A DNA stretch of 64,000 nt from assembly GCA_018907035.1 (NCBI GenBank), contig JACCIC010000037.1, forward strand, positions 1,996,001 through 2,060,000. The letters are read 5' to 3'. Positions 22,560 to 34,046 of this stretch are shown here, piece by piece. Positions within the stretch are counted from its first letter, which is position 1, and the number at the start of each line of letters is the position of its first letter. The DNA comes from Sycobia sp. Sy_11. Lineage: Eukaryota > Arthropoda > Insecta > Hymenoptera > Epichrysomallidae. The position numbers and the translations under genes are program-made. The notes beneath the pieces were generated by a model. That model saw only the letters and a program-made list of their open reading frames with translations. It searched no databases and was not told the origin of the DNA.

Positions 22560-24205
22560 TTCCGCACCCCCTCCTCTCTCTATACGTTGGACTCTCCTAG
22601 GCAAGGGAGAGGAAATCGCACGAGAAGCAAGAAACTATGGAGGGAGGAAGAAAGAGAGAAAGAGTAAGGGAGAGAGAAAGATTTTTGCCAGAGAACCGCG
22701 CCGATTCGATGCACAGAACGCGCAGATGATTAAAGCGCGGGAACGCTGCGAGAGACGCCTTCGTAGGTCTTGTCCTTAATTTTCCGTGGGAAGGTACGGA
22801 GGCAGGTGCGGAAAGAGGAGGGGAAAGCGAGGCATTGGCGCTGCAGGAAGAGCCTGTAATGACTCTGCATACCGGTGGTTGTCAATGGCTGGAACTCGAA
22901 GTTTCCTCTGATTTGATCGATAATAGATATAGATTTCAACTCTTTACGGAATCATTAGCGAATCAGTTTGGTTTGATTGATCAATTAATTACCGTTTCAA
23001 TTTCATTAATGATGATTACTTCCGTGACTTTTCTTATGTTTGATAAAATATATAGAGGCTTCAATGGTCCTTCATTTAGATTTTTATAAATATTTTCTAC
23101 GTACATGTATGCTCATTAAAATCGTGCATATACTGCCATGCTTTAAATGATAAAATTCTGAAAATATTTTGTGCACATGAAGAAATTTTGAAATTCGGAT
23201 TATCTTCTTGTTTTATTATTACTACATTTACACTGCTTATACTGTATATAACTTGAAATTGGATCTTCACCTTTCATCAAAGTTAATAGTTCACATATAT
23301 CAATGCGTGTGTCTCAATTCCGAAGAAATATATCCAAAATTACTTAAACATCGTAGGTGCCCAAGATCAAATTCTAACAATATGATTACATCAATTCGAA
23401 ATCTACGAAATGCTTTCTCTGTCGTATAGCTCTAAATTATATTTAGAGATTTATGAAAATTGCAACAGTAAAAAAACGCCAGTGGATCAATCAAACCTGG
23501 CCAGTCCAATCTATACAATCTGAAAATCATTTTACCAGCGCACAAGAAAATTTGAAAGTTTCCAAACAATGTGTCACAGAATATACATTCAAAGTGGAAA
23601 TCTAATTTCGATGCCATGACGAATTATTTCATTGTTTTTCTCATTTACTTAATCTATCAAATTGTATCGATCATCAACGATTTACTGCATTTTTCATACA
23701 ATTATGTTAGAGGAAATGAATACAGCATCCAAATAACTAAGGTTCTTGACCAATGAATCCCAAGCCGAGAATTCGACCAAACAATCCTGGCTCATAAACC
23801 GACTACATATCGATCGATTTTCCGATCTGCGTCACCGCATCGACTCATGTAAGAGACATCGGCCGAATGTTCCAATCACCCAGCGGCACAAAACGGCGAA
23901 GTTTCGAAACGAGATCCTCTTCCTGGAGGATATTTGAACTGTGAAGTATGCGACCACCAGATTCCTTCATCTCCACCCCACGCCCCAGCCCAGCTCCGAG
24001 TCCATATCGAAAAGGAGACTCGATCGTAGAATCATCAGCCGCTGCCCTCAAAGTCTTGAGCGAGATCACCTTCCATCAGTATACGTACTGCGGTGTATCG
24101 ATCGACGTTCCAGCGATCCGAGAGATGCAATAATATCAACCTCGAGAACGTTGCTATATACGGGCGCTTGTCCAAGGAATGACATGATTCCTCCTCACCT
24201 TCCTC
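22560..24205. other. Unique interval, GC-rich edge then AT-rich
   Basis: 22560-22850 is purine-rich with GAAAGAGAGAAAGAG words. 22900-23750 is AT-rich. 23750-24200 is balanced. No supported gene. Confidence 0.6.

Positions 24206-24212
<7 letters not shown>

Positions 24213-24260
<48 letters not shown>
24213..24260 (+). repeat. (TC)24 microsatellite ending in a CAG
   Basis: A perfect TC run ending ...CTCAG at 24262. The tract therefore forms a ready-made polypyrimidine tract and 3' splice acceptor on the + strand. Confidence 0.97.
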
Positions 24261-24262
<2 letters not shown>

Positions 24263-24264
<2 letters not shown>

Positions 24265-24288
24265 AATTTGCCGCAGCTCCGTGTTCGA
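24263..24288 (+). other. Possible cryptic microexon between strong splice-like sites
   Basis: The TC run and AG at 24261-24262 form a textbook acceptor. Twenty-six bases later, CGA/GTAAGG gives a good donor (GT at 24289). The 26-nt length would shift a reading frame. The acceptor quality is a by-product of the microsatellite, so only transcript data could support use. Confidence 0.1.
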
Positions 24289-24289
24289 G

Positions 24290-24645
24290 TAAGGTATTAT
24301 AGCGGGTTGTAATTTTGGCCAGCAACGAGAGGCGCGCCCGATCAGTTGCGTATCCAAGAATTATGGTCGCGGCGTGGTCGGGGAGTTGCGCCCTATCCGT
24401 GCCCGCGACTCCCTCAACGCCAATCCACTTGGCCCGTTGTTTGTACACTACGACAGCTCCGTCGGCGCTCGTATAATTCCCGAAAGAACTTTCGTTACGG
24501 CGGCAACGGCGATAAAGACCGCAGAATCGGTAATGCCGCTCGGCGTGTCGATTAATGCGGGCGAAAGGATTTTCCCCCGTCACGATATTGACGCAGCCAT
24601 AAAATTAAATCTGGGATGGAATGGGCAGCGTGTACAGTTGTAGGT
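24290..24645. other. Repeat-free balanced island, candidate conserved non-coding element
   Basis: About 350 bp of unique, GC-balanced sequence between a CT run and AT-rich DNA. Frames are open on both strands (to about 106 codons) but none matches a family I know. A plausible regulatory element. Confidence 0.2.
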
Positions 24646-24892
24646 TTCTAGAGCCTGTTGAGGGGCGTTTAAAGAAGGGCAGTTTTCTTAATTCCTGTAA
24701 TTTGAAAATTCAATTCATTTCTCAATTAAACCTCGTATATGTATTCGAATTTTATATCATGAGCTTTACCTATCGTAAAATATTGAAAAAATACGATATT
24801 GTAATAATTAGATAACATGAGAAACTTATATCACTTACGTATTCTTGGGAGCAAGTTGTAAATCTAGCATATGTAACTCACCTGAAACAGAA

Positions 24893-24964
24893 AGCAATTA
24901 TATTCAGTTAATAATCAGCAATTATATTTAGTTAATAATTAGCAATTATATTTTGTTAATAATA
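24893..24964 (+). repeat. 24-bp tandem repeat, three copies
   Basis: Three abutting units beginning AGCAATTATATT and ending GTTAATAATN. Copies differ at only two or three positions each. Each unit carries ATTA and TTAATAAT words, so the array triplicates potential homeodomain sites. Confidence 0.93.
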
Positions 24965-25289
24965 ACATAAATTTATTATTTACTCCGCAACAGTGAGTAA
25001 TTATAATGAATATTTTGATTCCTTTAACTTATTTATATACTAGATGTAGGAATTCGTGCCCTCTCCCAATTAATTTCCTTAAGTTAAATGAGACGAGCGT
25101 TGTTCGCTTAAAGCTGCCAGCTTCTTTGCACTATCGCTCGCGAACAATCGCTGCATTCACTCGACTTCCCTCTCACCCCCATCTCGCGCTTCTTTGCTCT
25201 GGCAAAAAGCATATATTGAAAGGATTCAAAATGCGAAACTGTGCTGAGCACGTATCTCTAGTTGACATATCATACAAACTAGAGCTCTC

Positions 25290-25291
<2 letters not shown>

Positions 25292-25346
<55 letters not shown>
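25292..25346 (+). repeat. (CT)27 microsatellite
   Basis: A perfect CT run preceded by an interrupted copy (CTCTCTCA). Confidence 0.97.
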
Positions 25347-25350
<4 letters not shown>

Positions 25351-25510
25351 GTTTCTTTCGTTGTGGCATCGAGTCTATTTTTCGCATCTCGCGCGCGGTT
25401 TTGCAGTTCACAGACAAATCAGTTTGCGTCGAGTTTCAACGGGCGTGCGTAAAACTATTAGGCAACCGATGCCGTGAGATAGATGGTCTCTTTCACATCT
25501 TGATTTATTA

Positions 25511-25514
<4 letters not shown>

Positions 25515-25557
<43 letters not shown>
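25515..25557 (+). repeat. (TA)21 microsatellite
   Basis: A perfect TA run between a CT and a GA tract. Confidence 0.97.
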
Positions 25558-25559
<2 letters not shown>

Positions 25560-25756
25560 CGTGCTCCCATGCGCTCTTTTACTATACCTCGAGCTTTAGC
25601 GCGTATTATATTCATACTTTCCGTGTCGTTAGTGTATTCTCTGTATACAGTCAGTACAACCGTAGAGATATTAGGCATCCATATATAGGTACGAAACGTC
25701 TATGATCACTACCACTTTCTGAAGGCATGCTTCGCGGACGGAGAAGCAAAAGAGAG

Positions 25757-25760
<4 letters not shown>

Positions 25761-25800
<40 letters not shown>
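25761..25800 (+). repeat. (AG)20 microsatellite
   Basis: The complement of the CT run at 25292. The pair could form a long stem enclosing the TA run. Confidence 0.97.
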
Positions 25801-25803
<3 letters not shown>

Positions 25804-25949
25804 TGGGAACAGTAAGGTCATTACGTGTTCGCTGTTGCTTGCGGCAGCCCATAGAAACTTGGCTTTGGAAGTGACAGGTACAGAGAGACTGGGAAGGAGG
25901 GCAAACAATCGAATAATTTTACTTATTCCCGTGCGAGTAACGAGATACT

Positions 25950-26585
25950 AGAACCTCCCTCTGAAATTACACGAATCGCTTTCCCGGTCTCACCCTACTC
26001 TTACGCGACAAGGTAAAATGACATAGAATGATGGTGGAGAGACTGTCTTTTGTTTTTTTATTCCCTTTTCGGGGAGGCGGGTGATACATGCAACATGGAG
26101 CTTTTTTACTGCAATGCAGTAAAACGTCTTCTCTCTGTATCTTGAAACAACTACATTTACATAGGCTGGATCATATATGCGGCGTCTACTAATAAATATT
26201 CTAAAATTTTGATTTTAATATAGAGGCATGTTTTGGTGAAATGTATAGTCACACTTGGAAAAAAAATGTTGATAACGCACAGTAGTTTCAATTGGCATTT
26301 TTTGCAATTGAGAGGCTATTTTTACCGAATAAACACGTCGATCTAATTTTATATTGAAGAAAAATTCCATCGATATACTCGAAATAAAATAATGCGAATA
26401 ATGAATTAACTCAACTATTACAAATTTTGCATCTAAAATAAAAAATATATATATTACGGGGTAACGTATTTCACAGATCTTTTATAAAGTGTAAAAAACA
26501 TTTAATCGAAGGTGATAACTGAAACAAAGAGCGAAGAAAAGGAATATAGGTATATAGTGAGAGATGAGAAGGATAGATAGATAAA
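25950..26585. other. AT-rich unique interval
   Basis: Contains a short palindrome-like ACTGCAATGCAGT word near 26118. No gene or RNA seen. Confidence 0.6.
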
Positions 26586-26590
26586 GTGGC

Positions 26591-26638
<48 letters not shown>
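26591..26638 (+). repeat. (AG)n with one AAA interruption
   Basis: Two AG blocks separated by an AAAG step. Confidence 0.95.
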
Positions 26639-26899
26639 GGTGAGTTGATAAGCTCGAATGAGAAAGACATAAAGGAAGAGAGGAGTATTATATAAGTGCG
26701 AGCGGCATGCGAGCGCGCAATGCATCCGCGTATTAGTGTGACAATGGTAATACCGAACCCCTTGCACAACGACGGCAAACTTCGTATCTGTATAGTCAGT
26801 CCGGAAACTCCACAGAGGGAGGGGGGCGATATTCACCCGCAACTATATATAGCCCGAATATCTCGAGTTCGCTGGAGCGCACCGTCTGTGTGTGTGGGT

Positions 26900-26933
26900 A
26901 TCTCTCTCTCTCTCTCTCTCTCTGTGCGCGCGC
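26900..26933 (+). repeat. (TC)11 followed by TGTGCGCGCGCATG
   Basis: A TC run passes into a short alternating CG tract. A GCC/CGC triplet stretch follows at about 26958-26982. Confidence 0.88.
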
Positions 26934-27300
26934 ATGTGCGAGTATGTTTGTATGCTCCGCCGCCGCCACCGCCAGCGCCACGTCGCTGGAAGTTGCAGCA
27001 GAGTAGCGGTAGCGTGGGTGCGACGCCGGCAATGCCGTCGCTTTCTCGCCCCTATAACCACGGTGATTCACTATTAATAGCCGAAATTCCCTATATACTA
27101 AAAGCTGCTAATTAATAACGCCGCCGATGCTCTCTCCTATTACGCGAGAAATCCACCGATCTTGTATTCTATATATGTATTATTTTCTCACCCTCACCGA
27201 CTAATCCTCTCTTACTGATCATAACTCGAAATTTACTTTTCTCAATATTTCTGAATTCAATTTATGTTATATTATGTTCTTATTTATGTTTCATTAAGTC

Positions 27301-27540
27301 CACACGCCCTAATCACGAATGGCGAGCAATCGCTATATCCTTAATAACGATCGATTGCATATAGAGCGTGTCCTCACTATGATTGTTCCCACTAGTGATA
27401 AGTCATACACACATGTTGTAAGCCTTTGCTCATTAGATGATAAATTTAAGGACGTGCCGCAAGAATTATTTGCAGCCGATCTGCTAGTCTGAGCAATCAA
27501 TATGGGACATCCTGTATATAACATATCGATGCACATGCCG
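27301..27540 (-). mobile_element. Possible repeat-element remnant
   Basis: On the minus strand the sequence TATATACAGGATGTCCCAT closely resembles a terminal word (ACAGGGTGTCCCA) that I recall as common at the ends of dispersed insect repeats. The adjacent minus-strand frame (27536 down to 27333) has no recognisable transposase or reverse-transcriptase motif. No partner terminal repeat was found, so the extent is a guess. Confidence 0.2.
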
Positions 27541-27901
27541 AATAATTATACAAGGCAACATAAATTACCATTCTCGAAATATACGATTAAAAGTAACTAA
27601 TATAAAGTAACGTATAGAGTACTACGCGCAATCGTCGGCATTTTAATTATACAAGAAAGCAACTATATGGTCATAAGTATAATTCTCGAGGCACGAAGTG
27701 TATTAATCCAACCTTTGTTATATATTCATCCTTGCATTATAATATATACTAAGAATGATATATACGAAGCAGCTGAAGAGCGTGCGAACTTATCGGGCGG
27801 TCGAGGAGAGGTTGTGTATATCATACGAGAGTCGAGAGTATTTGTCGGCCGAAATTCTATAGTGGCAAATTATGTCTCTCTGTCTCTCTCTCTCTGTGTG
27901 G

Positions 27902-27925
27902 GCGCGCGCGTGTGTGTGTGTGTGT
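27902..27925 (+). repeat. (GC)n(GT)n alternating tract
   Basis: GCGCGCGCG passes into GTGTGTGT, a small version of the tract at 52307. Confidence 0.88.
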
Positions 27926-28856
27926 TTGTATATGTTTAATACGCATCCTCCTCATTGAAGGCTTGGCAGAAACTATTGCTTAAACATTGCTGCAGCAGGA
28001 CACGGCAATTCGAAACTAAATCGACCACGAGCGAATGATGATCCCTTGTTTTCTTAAAGCTCGTCTCTCAGCTTATCTCTCTTTCTATCTCTTTTCTAAT
28101 CTTTCTATGCTGCTGTACTATACGATTTACATTTAAAGAAGTAGAAATTTAATCATTGACAAAATTTACGGTATAGCATACACTAGTAATCGATTGGCCA
28201 TTGATTTACACAGACTTATGATATGTTATTGATTCGATTTAGATGGAAAACAACAGATTCGATTATACTGAAAGATATAGAAAATATTTGAATACTAACG
28301 ATTGAAACTGAACCGACAACATTTGAACTTTTTCTGTAATAAAATCAGATGTATTTAACCATAGATATAAATTATGTTCCACCAACATAAATTCAAGCAA
28401 TTCCGTTAATTTTTCCTACCAAAAAAATCCTACGATCAATCGAGGACTACTAATAATTTTCAAAATGAATAGAAATCGTAGCTTACGGTGGTTCTTTGCA
28501 TATTGCAATTACTTTCGATTTATTCAAATCCACGTGTGTTCGTATATTAATGCTATCATTGGTACTTTTTTCAACTCTAGGGGAAACTTCAGAGAAAACT
28601 ACTTTACTTTCATAATTTATGGAAAGATAAAAAGACTATCCGCAAAATGTAACATTCTGTCACACACGCGCACAGGCATGCGCGCGTTTCTAAGCGTTAA
28701 TATTGTGCAACCTCAAATAAATAGAATAGTTGTGGAAGATCCACCAGTAATGAGAAAGTAAAATCTTAAATTTTCATTTAAATTGCTTGGCAGTCCGCAT
28801 AAATCTGTTAACATTTCCCAAATACGGAATAACCATTACTAATAATATCGACAATG

Positions 28857-29325
28857 AGAAGAACACGAGAAGAAGAAAAAAGTTAGATGGGCAAAATAAG
28901 AGACAGTGAGACAGTGGGAAAGAGAGGGAGCCAGGAAGGAGACCATTGGAAAACTAATACCGAAGATGTACATCGCGTGTCCACTCGACTTGGCGTTTCG
29001 CTTTCCCTCTTTCCTATCAGTCGCGTACAATCGCGCAGAGCGAGGCACGCCGATGTTGCTGCGGGTATGGGCGGTGGGCGGAGGAGGAGTCAGAGAAGCG
29101 TCGGTGGTTCGAAGTCTCGGCGGGATTTACGAATGAATGAGACTGAAAAACGAAGCGGAGCTGGAAAAACTCCAAAGAGACGCGACGGCCCCGCGGAAAG
29201 GAGATGGGTGCAGGAGCGGGATGGGGTTAAAACGGGTAGTCGAGCCCAAAATGAAAGAGTAGGACAAAAAAAAAGAGAGACAGAAGGAGGGAGAGAGGAG
29301 AGCGTGCGGAGTAGTTAGACCCGGC
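28857..29325 (+). other. Purine-rich stretch
   Basis: A long + strand excess of A and G (AGAAGAAG, GGAGGAGGAG, GAGAGACAGAAGG) keeps a Lys/Arg/Glu/Gly-rich frame open (28887-29318). Composition, not coding, explains it. Confidence 0.6.
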
Positions 29326-29686
29326 GTGCGGTAACAATGCCCCTACAGTTTCTCGGAACAATGCTCTCATTATGCCGCCTAGGTGTACCTATGCAGGACA
29401 CACGCACGCCTGTACTTATCCAAGACGCGGTCTGACGCGGAGAGTCACAGACACATCCACGCCCACAACCTCACGCAAACAGGCGCGCGCTACACATGCC
29501 GAAACGTATCTTTTCACCTTTTAAAACGTCTCGATTTTCGTTCTACAACGAATATCCTGTGAAATATACGGCATTGAATTTTCGTTTACCGATGCAGATT
29601 ACAATTTACATCCGATTAAGCTGATTTCCTTTGTAAACGATTTCCACGCAGTTTAAAAGCACACCTTTAAGATTGAGTTTTGTAAT

Positions 29687-29943
29687 CATAAGCCCCAATT
29701 GCATTAAAACGTCTTAGCTATAAAATCACATCCATTACCATAAATCCATCAATTCATAAACCAATTAAATCTTTAATACATAAATCCTTGGACCATAAAC
29801 TCCTTAGCCCAGTAACCCGGTATGTTGGTAAGCCCTAAGAACTGAGAAACCATTAAACCTAAAAGCTTTCAATCCATAAGCCCTTAAACATTATACACTT
29901 AACCAAATAAAACTGCTTGAATCCACATACTCATAAAACCATA
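29687..29943 (+). repeat. Degenerate short-period repeat, CATAAAYCC-like
   Basis: The words CATAAGCCC, CATAAATCC, CATAAACC, CATAAATCC, CATAAACTCC, CATAAGCCC and CATAAAACC recur at irregular spacing (about 15-25 bp, with gaps) together with TTAA, ATTAAA and CCTTAA words. The strand is strongly depleted of G. This looks like an old decayed minisatellite or satellite. Confidence 0.6.
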
Positions 29944-29999
29944 ATGATTTAAACGCATACGAGAGTTGTTATGAAGAAGTTTTAAATCTGGCTTAGATA

Positions 30000-32060
30000 T
30001 GGCAGTATAAGTGTATAAAAAATGCTACTGCAGTGTTTGATAATCCCAATGTCTAAGGCATATTATATGTTTCAAATGTGAAGATGCATCTTTCGTTGCT
30101 ATTTATCTGCAACGATGTTTAAATCTTGAATTTCGCATTAATTTTTATTCTTTCTACCAGTGTACATCGGTTAGATCATATAGGTGCATCCGCCTTTGCC
30201 GTATTACGTTCGCAAATGTGCGCACACTGTCGCCCTGCTATCTTTCTCTCTTTTTTCGTCTCACCGTTCCTTTATCCTCCTCCACCCCCGGATTGTCCCC
30301 GTTCGCGATCCCCGCTATCTCTGCTTCGTTCGAATTCGCATAAATCGCAAAGGCCTCGTTCTTTTTCCGTTCTGTCACGAAATTCCCCTTCTCGGGTTCG
30401 CCTCTGCAATTCTTTTTCCTCTCCGAGAAACGACTACTTTCTTTCACCCCGATGAGAGAATTAAAGGATAAAGGTAATTCCCCCGTGGAATACCGGTCAA
30501 TATTGCTCTTATAGATAAGGTATTTAATCGAATTGATGCATTGTATCGAACGATTACTTTGATAATAATTCTGCAACTAACGTACGAGGAATCAAGGGTT
30601 AATTAGCTTCTTATTAAAATAAATGTAAATTCTAAAGATTAAGTTAACAATCATTAAATTATACACGAATCAATACTTGATGTCTATTATAGTTAAAAAT
30701 TAGTTTAAAATGACCAAAAGATTGCTCAATTCTATCCTCATTGATTCCAAATACTGTTTTCAAATAACGCTGTTTTGTTCGAAATAAATTACGGTGATTC
30801 AACCAAGTTTCCAATTCATTAGCACTGGAATAATCGTTCTCAACTATTACGAGCTCTGCAACTTTGACGCTGCCTTCATCCGTAAACGACTTCCATTTTT
30901 GTCGTGAAATCACTTTGTATAGGTATAGACGGTGCGAGATAAGCCAAAAGTCCCGCACTACTTGTTGCGCCAGTTAACGATGGTTTAGTCTATTGACTGA
31001 GACGTTTCGTAAATAATTCCGAGGCGAGTTCTGCAATTATGAAAATTCGCCTTGGTAAACAGATGACAAAATGATAACTATAATTTACAGTATTATATTT
31101 ACAATTCAACCATTCGATTATCACTCCATGAAGAGTTATAATTATGCTAGCAGGCATAAGATCAATATATATACATCTTGATGGCAATCTCTAGGTAATA
31201 GCAAGCGATGATAATATTCCGATAGGAGACAACTCTTAAATAATTTTTAATTGATACCGTGCTGAAATTCTGTATTATCTCAGTGGTAATTTTTCTTTTT
31301 TTTTTGTATTCTCCGATTCTCACGTACTTGTACTTTATATTATTAATACAACGCAACTTCCACTGGTTGATTTTTAAACGATGGTAATTTGGCGTGCGCA
31401 ATAATTTTAAATAGCCTTCAATTCTGTTCGATGACGTCACGAAATTCTCGATTAGCGGCAGTTCGCGAATATCCGCTCAACGTATTTACCTTTTTATAAC
31501 TTAAATAACTGAAAAAACGTTACGTAATCTATTGGAATTGTTTCTTAGAATAGTACGATATTAAATGTAAATTCAATCACCTACGTCTTTTTTAAAGGAA
31601 ATTTTTTAGGCATGTAAATACAGTAATAAAAAATAGCGCTCAGAATTTGAAATACATGCGACGTAAATGAGTATTATCCGAGAATGGAAGGTAAGCAAAA
31701 AAATTGTTGTCTCAAATCTGAAAAAAAAATTCTACAATCTTCCTGTGGTATTTTGGCATATGGTAATCTGTATTGAATCTTGCTTAAAATGCGCCTTTTG
31801 CGGCTCGCTACGTCGGCCCGAACCCGTATAATGCTTGCATCGGTCCCAAGGCTTTCATTCTTCGGCAATTAAACACCGACTATTCGCCATTATAATGCCC
31901 CGGCCTTTATCGCTACAAAAAAAAGACCAACGACCGCACCCGCGTGCTCGCGCGCGATTGCGCTTTGACACGGACGCAGAACTGCGAATAAATATATAAT
32001 ACATGTTCTCGCGTGGGTGCGGCTGCGAGAGAATGTTTGCAACGGTGGCTCTCTCGCTCG
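30000..32060. other. Mostly AT-rich unique interval
   Basis: 30230-30470 is pyrimidine-rich and gives open but low-complexity frames. 30600-31680 is AT-rich. Contains the short hairpin and open frame described at 30659-30958. No supported gene. Confidence 0.6.
30659..30958 (-). other. Unrecognised open stretch beginning at a small inverted repeat
   Basis: The minus strand is open for about 99 codons, with a mixed, protein-like composition (Glu, Lys, Asn, Phe). It has no ATG at its 5' end, only GTG. The 5' edge coincides with an 8-bp inverted repeat with one mismatch (GTGCGAGA at 30932 and TCCCGCAC at 30951). It could be an exon, a decayed transposon fragment or chance. I recognise no family. 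Confidence 0.12.

Positions 32061-32065
<5 letters not shown>

Positions 32066-32114
<49 letters not shown>
32066..32114 (+). repeat. (CT)24 microsatellite
   Basis: A perfect CT run extended upstream by CCCTCC; GTGTACGTGCGTGC follows. Confidence 0.97.
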
Positions 32115-32119
<5 letters not shown>

Positions 32120-32510
32120 CGTGCGTGCCTGCGTGCGCAGTGTGCACGAACACGAAGCGAAGGACGGAGGAAAAAAGATAGATAGATATAGATAGAGCCA
32201 TGTATACACATATAGAGCGAGCGGAAGAATTATTTCCTCAATGATGAGCTCACACGAGCGCGCCAGACCGACGCCGCCGCCGACGTCGCTTTTATTACCA
32301 GAGCGCGAGCGCGCCGCGTACACACACACATACACCTACTCACATTTTATGGATGCCCGACCGCCTTTTCTATATACCTATGTAGTCGTCGCTCTCCTTT
32401 GCTATATGGTTACTCGCCATTGTTTTTCACTTTTCCACGCAGCCACGAATGTCTAGCCGCGAGGCGTTGTCACTCGTATAGTTATATATACATATATATT
32501 ATATATATAT

Positions 32511-32517
32511 GTGTGTG

Positions 32518-32570
<53 letters not shown>
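32511..32570 (+). repeat. (GT)30 microsatellite with one slipped step
   Basis: A GT run with a TT break at 32518-32519, preceded by TA-rich ATATATATAT. Confidence 0.97.
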
Positions 32571-32571
<1 letters not shown>

Positions 32572-33323
32572 AAAAATTGAAGAAAATTCACGCCAGAACG
32601 TACATTGTATGCCTACAGAACTATCAGTTTTTTGTCCTTTTTAAATTAGATTTATCTATTTATATTTTCACAAGTCTATATTCGATATTTTTCTACTAAT
32701 TATATCAAAAATTAGATTTAGAATGTTATTTTATCGTGTTATTAGCATTATTATGGTTTTATTGCTTAAGAGGGATCAATTCATCCTGTTCAAAATGTAT
32801 CGAATAATGAGTAAGTTTTTTTTAAAATAATTTAGCATTAGTTTCTTTATTAACAACTTGTATAAGAAAAAAAGTCGCAGCTCAAATTAGATCCCTATTC
32901 AAAAATTTGAGTACCGATAACACGCAAATATTATGTAGCGATCAAAATCAAAGAGGATAATTCATATTCGTTGGATATCGGCAGTACTGTAAGAAAAAGC
33001 TCATAGGTAAGAAAAATGTTTCAATGTAATTACTTGCTCGATCTCGCCTGTGTGCCTGTCGTGCGAGACGATAGACAGTAGGTACAAAAGCACGCAAAAA
33101 ATCATTATTGTTTTTAACGTTATATTTAAAATATAGAACACGATAATATAAAATACGTCATACTATGAGATAAATGCATCCTGTTATACATATATGTGTA
33201 TGTATATGTAGGTATCAGGGAGAAATATTCAAATAAGGCGTCAACTTGCTCAAACGACGTTGAGAAAAAGTTATATATTACACGAAAGGCGCAAAGTTGG
33301 ACAACTCCATGACGGGTCTTTCG

Positions 33324-33325
<2 letters not shown>
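32571..33325. other. AT-rich unique interval
   Basis: No supported feature. Confidence 0.65.

Positions 33326-33328
<3 letters not shown>

Positions 33329-33381
<53 letters not shown>
33329..33381 (+). repeat. (TC)26 microsatellite leading to an acceptor-like site
   Basis: The run continues as TTACTCTTTCTCTTTTCCTC and ends CCTCAG at 33406, an excellent 3' splice acceptor by consensus. No donor follows within a normal exon length. Confidence 0.97.
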
Positions 33382-33384
<3 letters not shown>

Positions 33385-33721
33385 TCTTTCTCTTTTCCTC
33401 CCTCAGAACTGCATGGCATCATTACATTTATGCGCATTGATATCACTCAATCTTCAATTTTACGCATTAGCAGAAACTGGTTTTCCTCTCTTTCTCTCTC
33501 TCAATCTTCTTCCCTCTTCCCGCTTGCCGCGTGAAACTTTTCGATGGCATTAAAGTTTGTTAAAAGTCCTTGGGCGCAGGCCGAAGCTTCCGCAGATACT
33601 TTAAGAGAGATACGATATTTATATGCCCCGGACGAATCCCCGACCAAAAAAAATTCAATTCGAGCCCTCTTCCACTGCTTTTCCCCTTTCTCCACTCCCA
33701 AGCACCCGTCTCTCCTTCTCC

Positions 33722-33945
33722 CTCTCCTCCCTCTCTCTCTCTCTTTTCAGCAAAGCTCCTCTCTCGATATGAAAACGCGAAGACGCGGACTTTTCACGTT
33801 GATTAGTAGATCTCTCCAAATACGCTCGTTGCGAGCACTTTATCAGGCTACTCGTCCCAAACCCGCACCCCAACCCCGCCACCCTGAGGCGAGCGCAAAG
33901 AAGCCAGTCGTCCCGCGACCGAATTTTTCTTTCAAATATTCGTGA
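33722..33945 (+). other. Acceptor-like pyrimidine tract and a short terminal open frame
   Basis: CTCTCTCTCTTTTCAG ends at 33750 and matches the acceptor consensus very well. Downstream the frame is open to TGA at 33943-33945. It includes an internal ATG followed by MKTRRRGLFT, an Arg-rich amphipathic start that would suit a mitochondrial presequence, then a Pro/Ala-rich tail. No family is recognised and no polyadenylation signal follows closely. It could be a terminal exon but is more likely a chance product of the pyrimidine-rich DNA. Confidence 0.12.
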
Positions 33946-33998
33946 TTTATGAGAAACCCCTAAGAAAGTCGAAAGAGGCGGGAGAGTGAGTGAGAGAG

Positions 33999-34001
<3 letters not shown>

Positions 34002-34043
<42 letters not shown>
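34002..34043 (+). repeat. (GA)21 microsatellite
   Basis: The inverted partner of the TC run at 33329 and of the CT run at 34544. Confidence 0.97.

Positions 34044-34046
<3 letters not shown>

Larger units (their letters stand above)
27080..28855. other. Mostly AT-rich unique interval
   Basis: Holds the possible mobile-element word at 27501-27520 and a short CG/GT alternating tract at 27902-27925. No supported gene or RNA. Confidence 0.6.

Noticed and set aside
24893..24964. Possible CRISPR-like array
   Set aside because: The three units abut with no spacers, and the genome is clearly eukaryotic.
28887..29318. A 143-codon basic reading frame that looks nucleic-acid binding
   Set aside because: The strand is purine-rich, so Lys, Arg, Glu and Gly codons dominate without selection.
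32757..32768. Sequence like the 5' end of miR-137
   Set aside because: It mismatches after base nine and lacks a paired arm.
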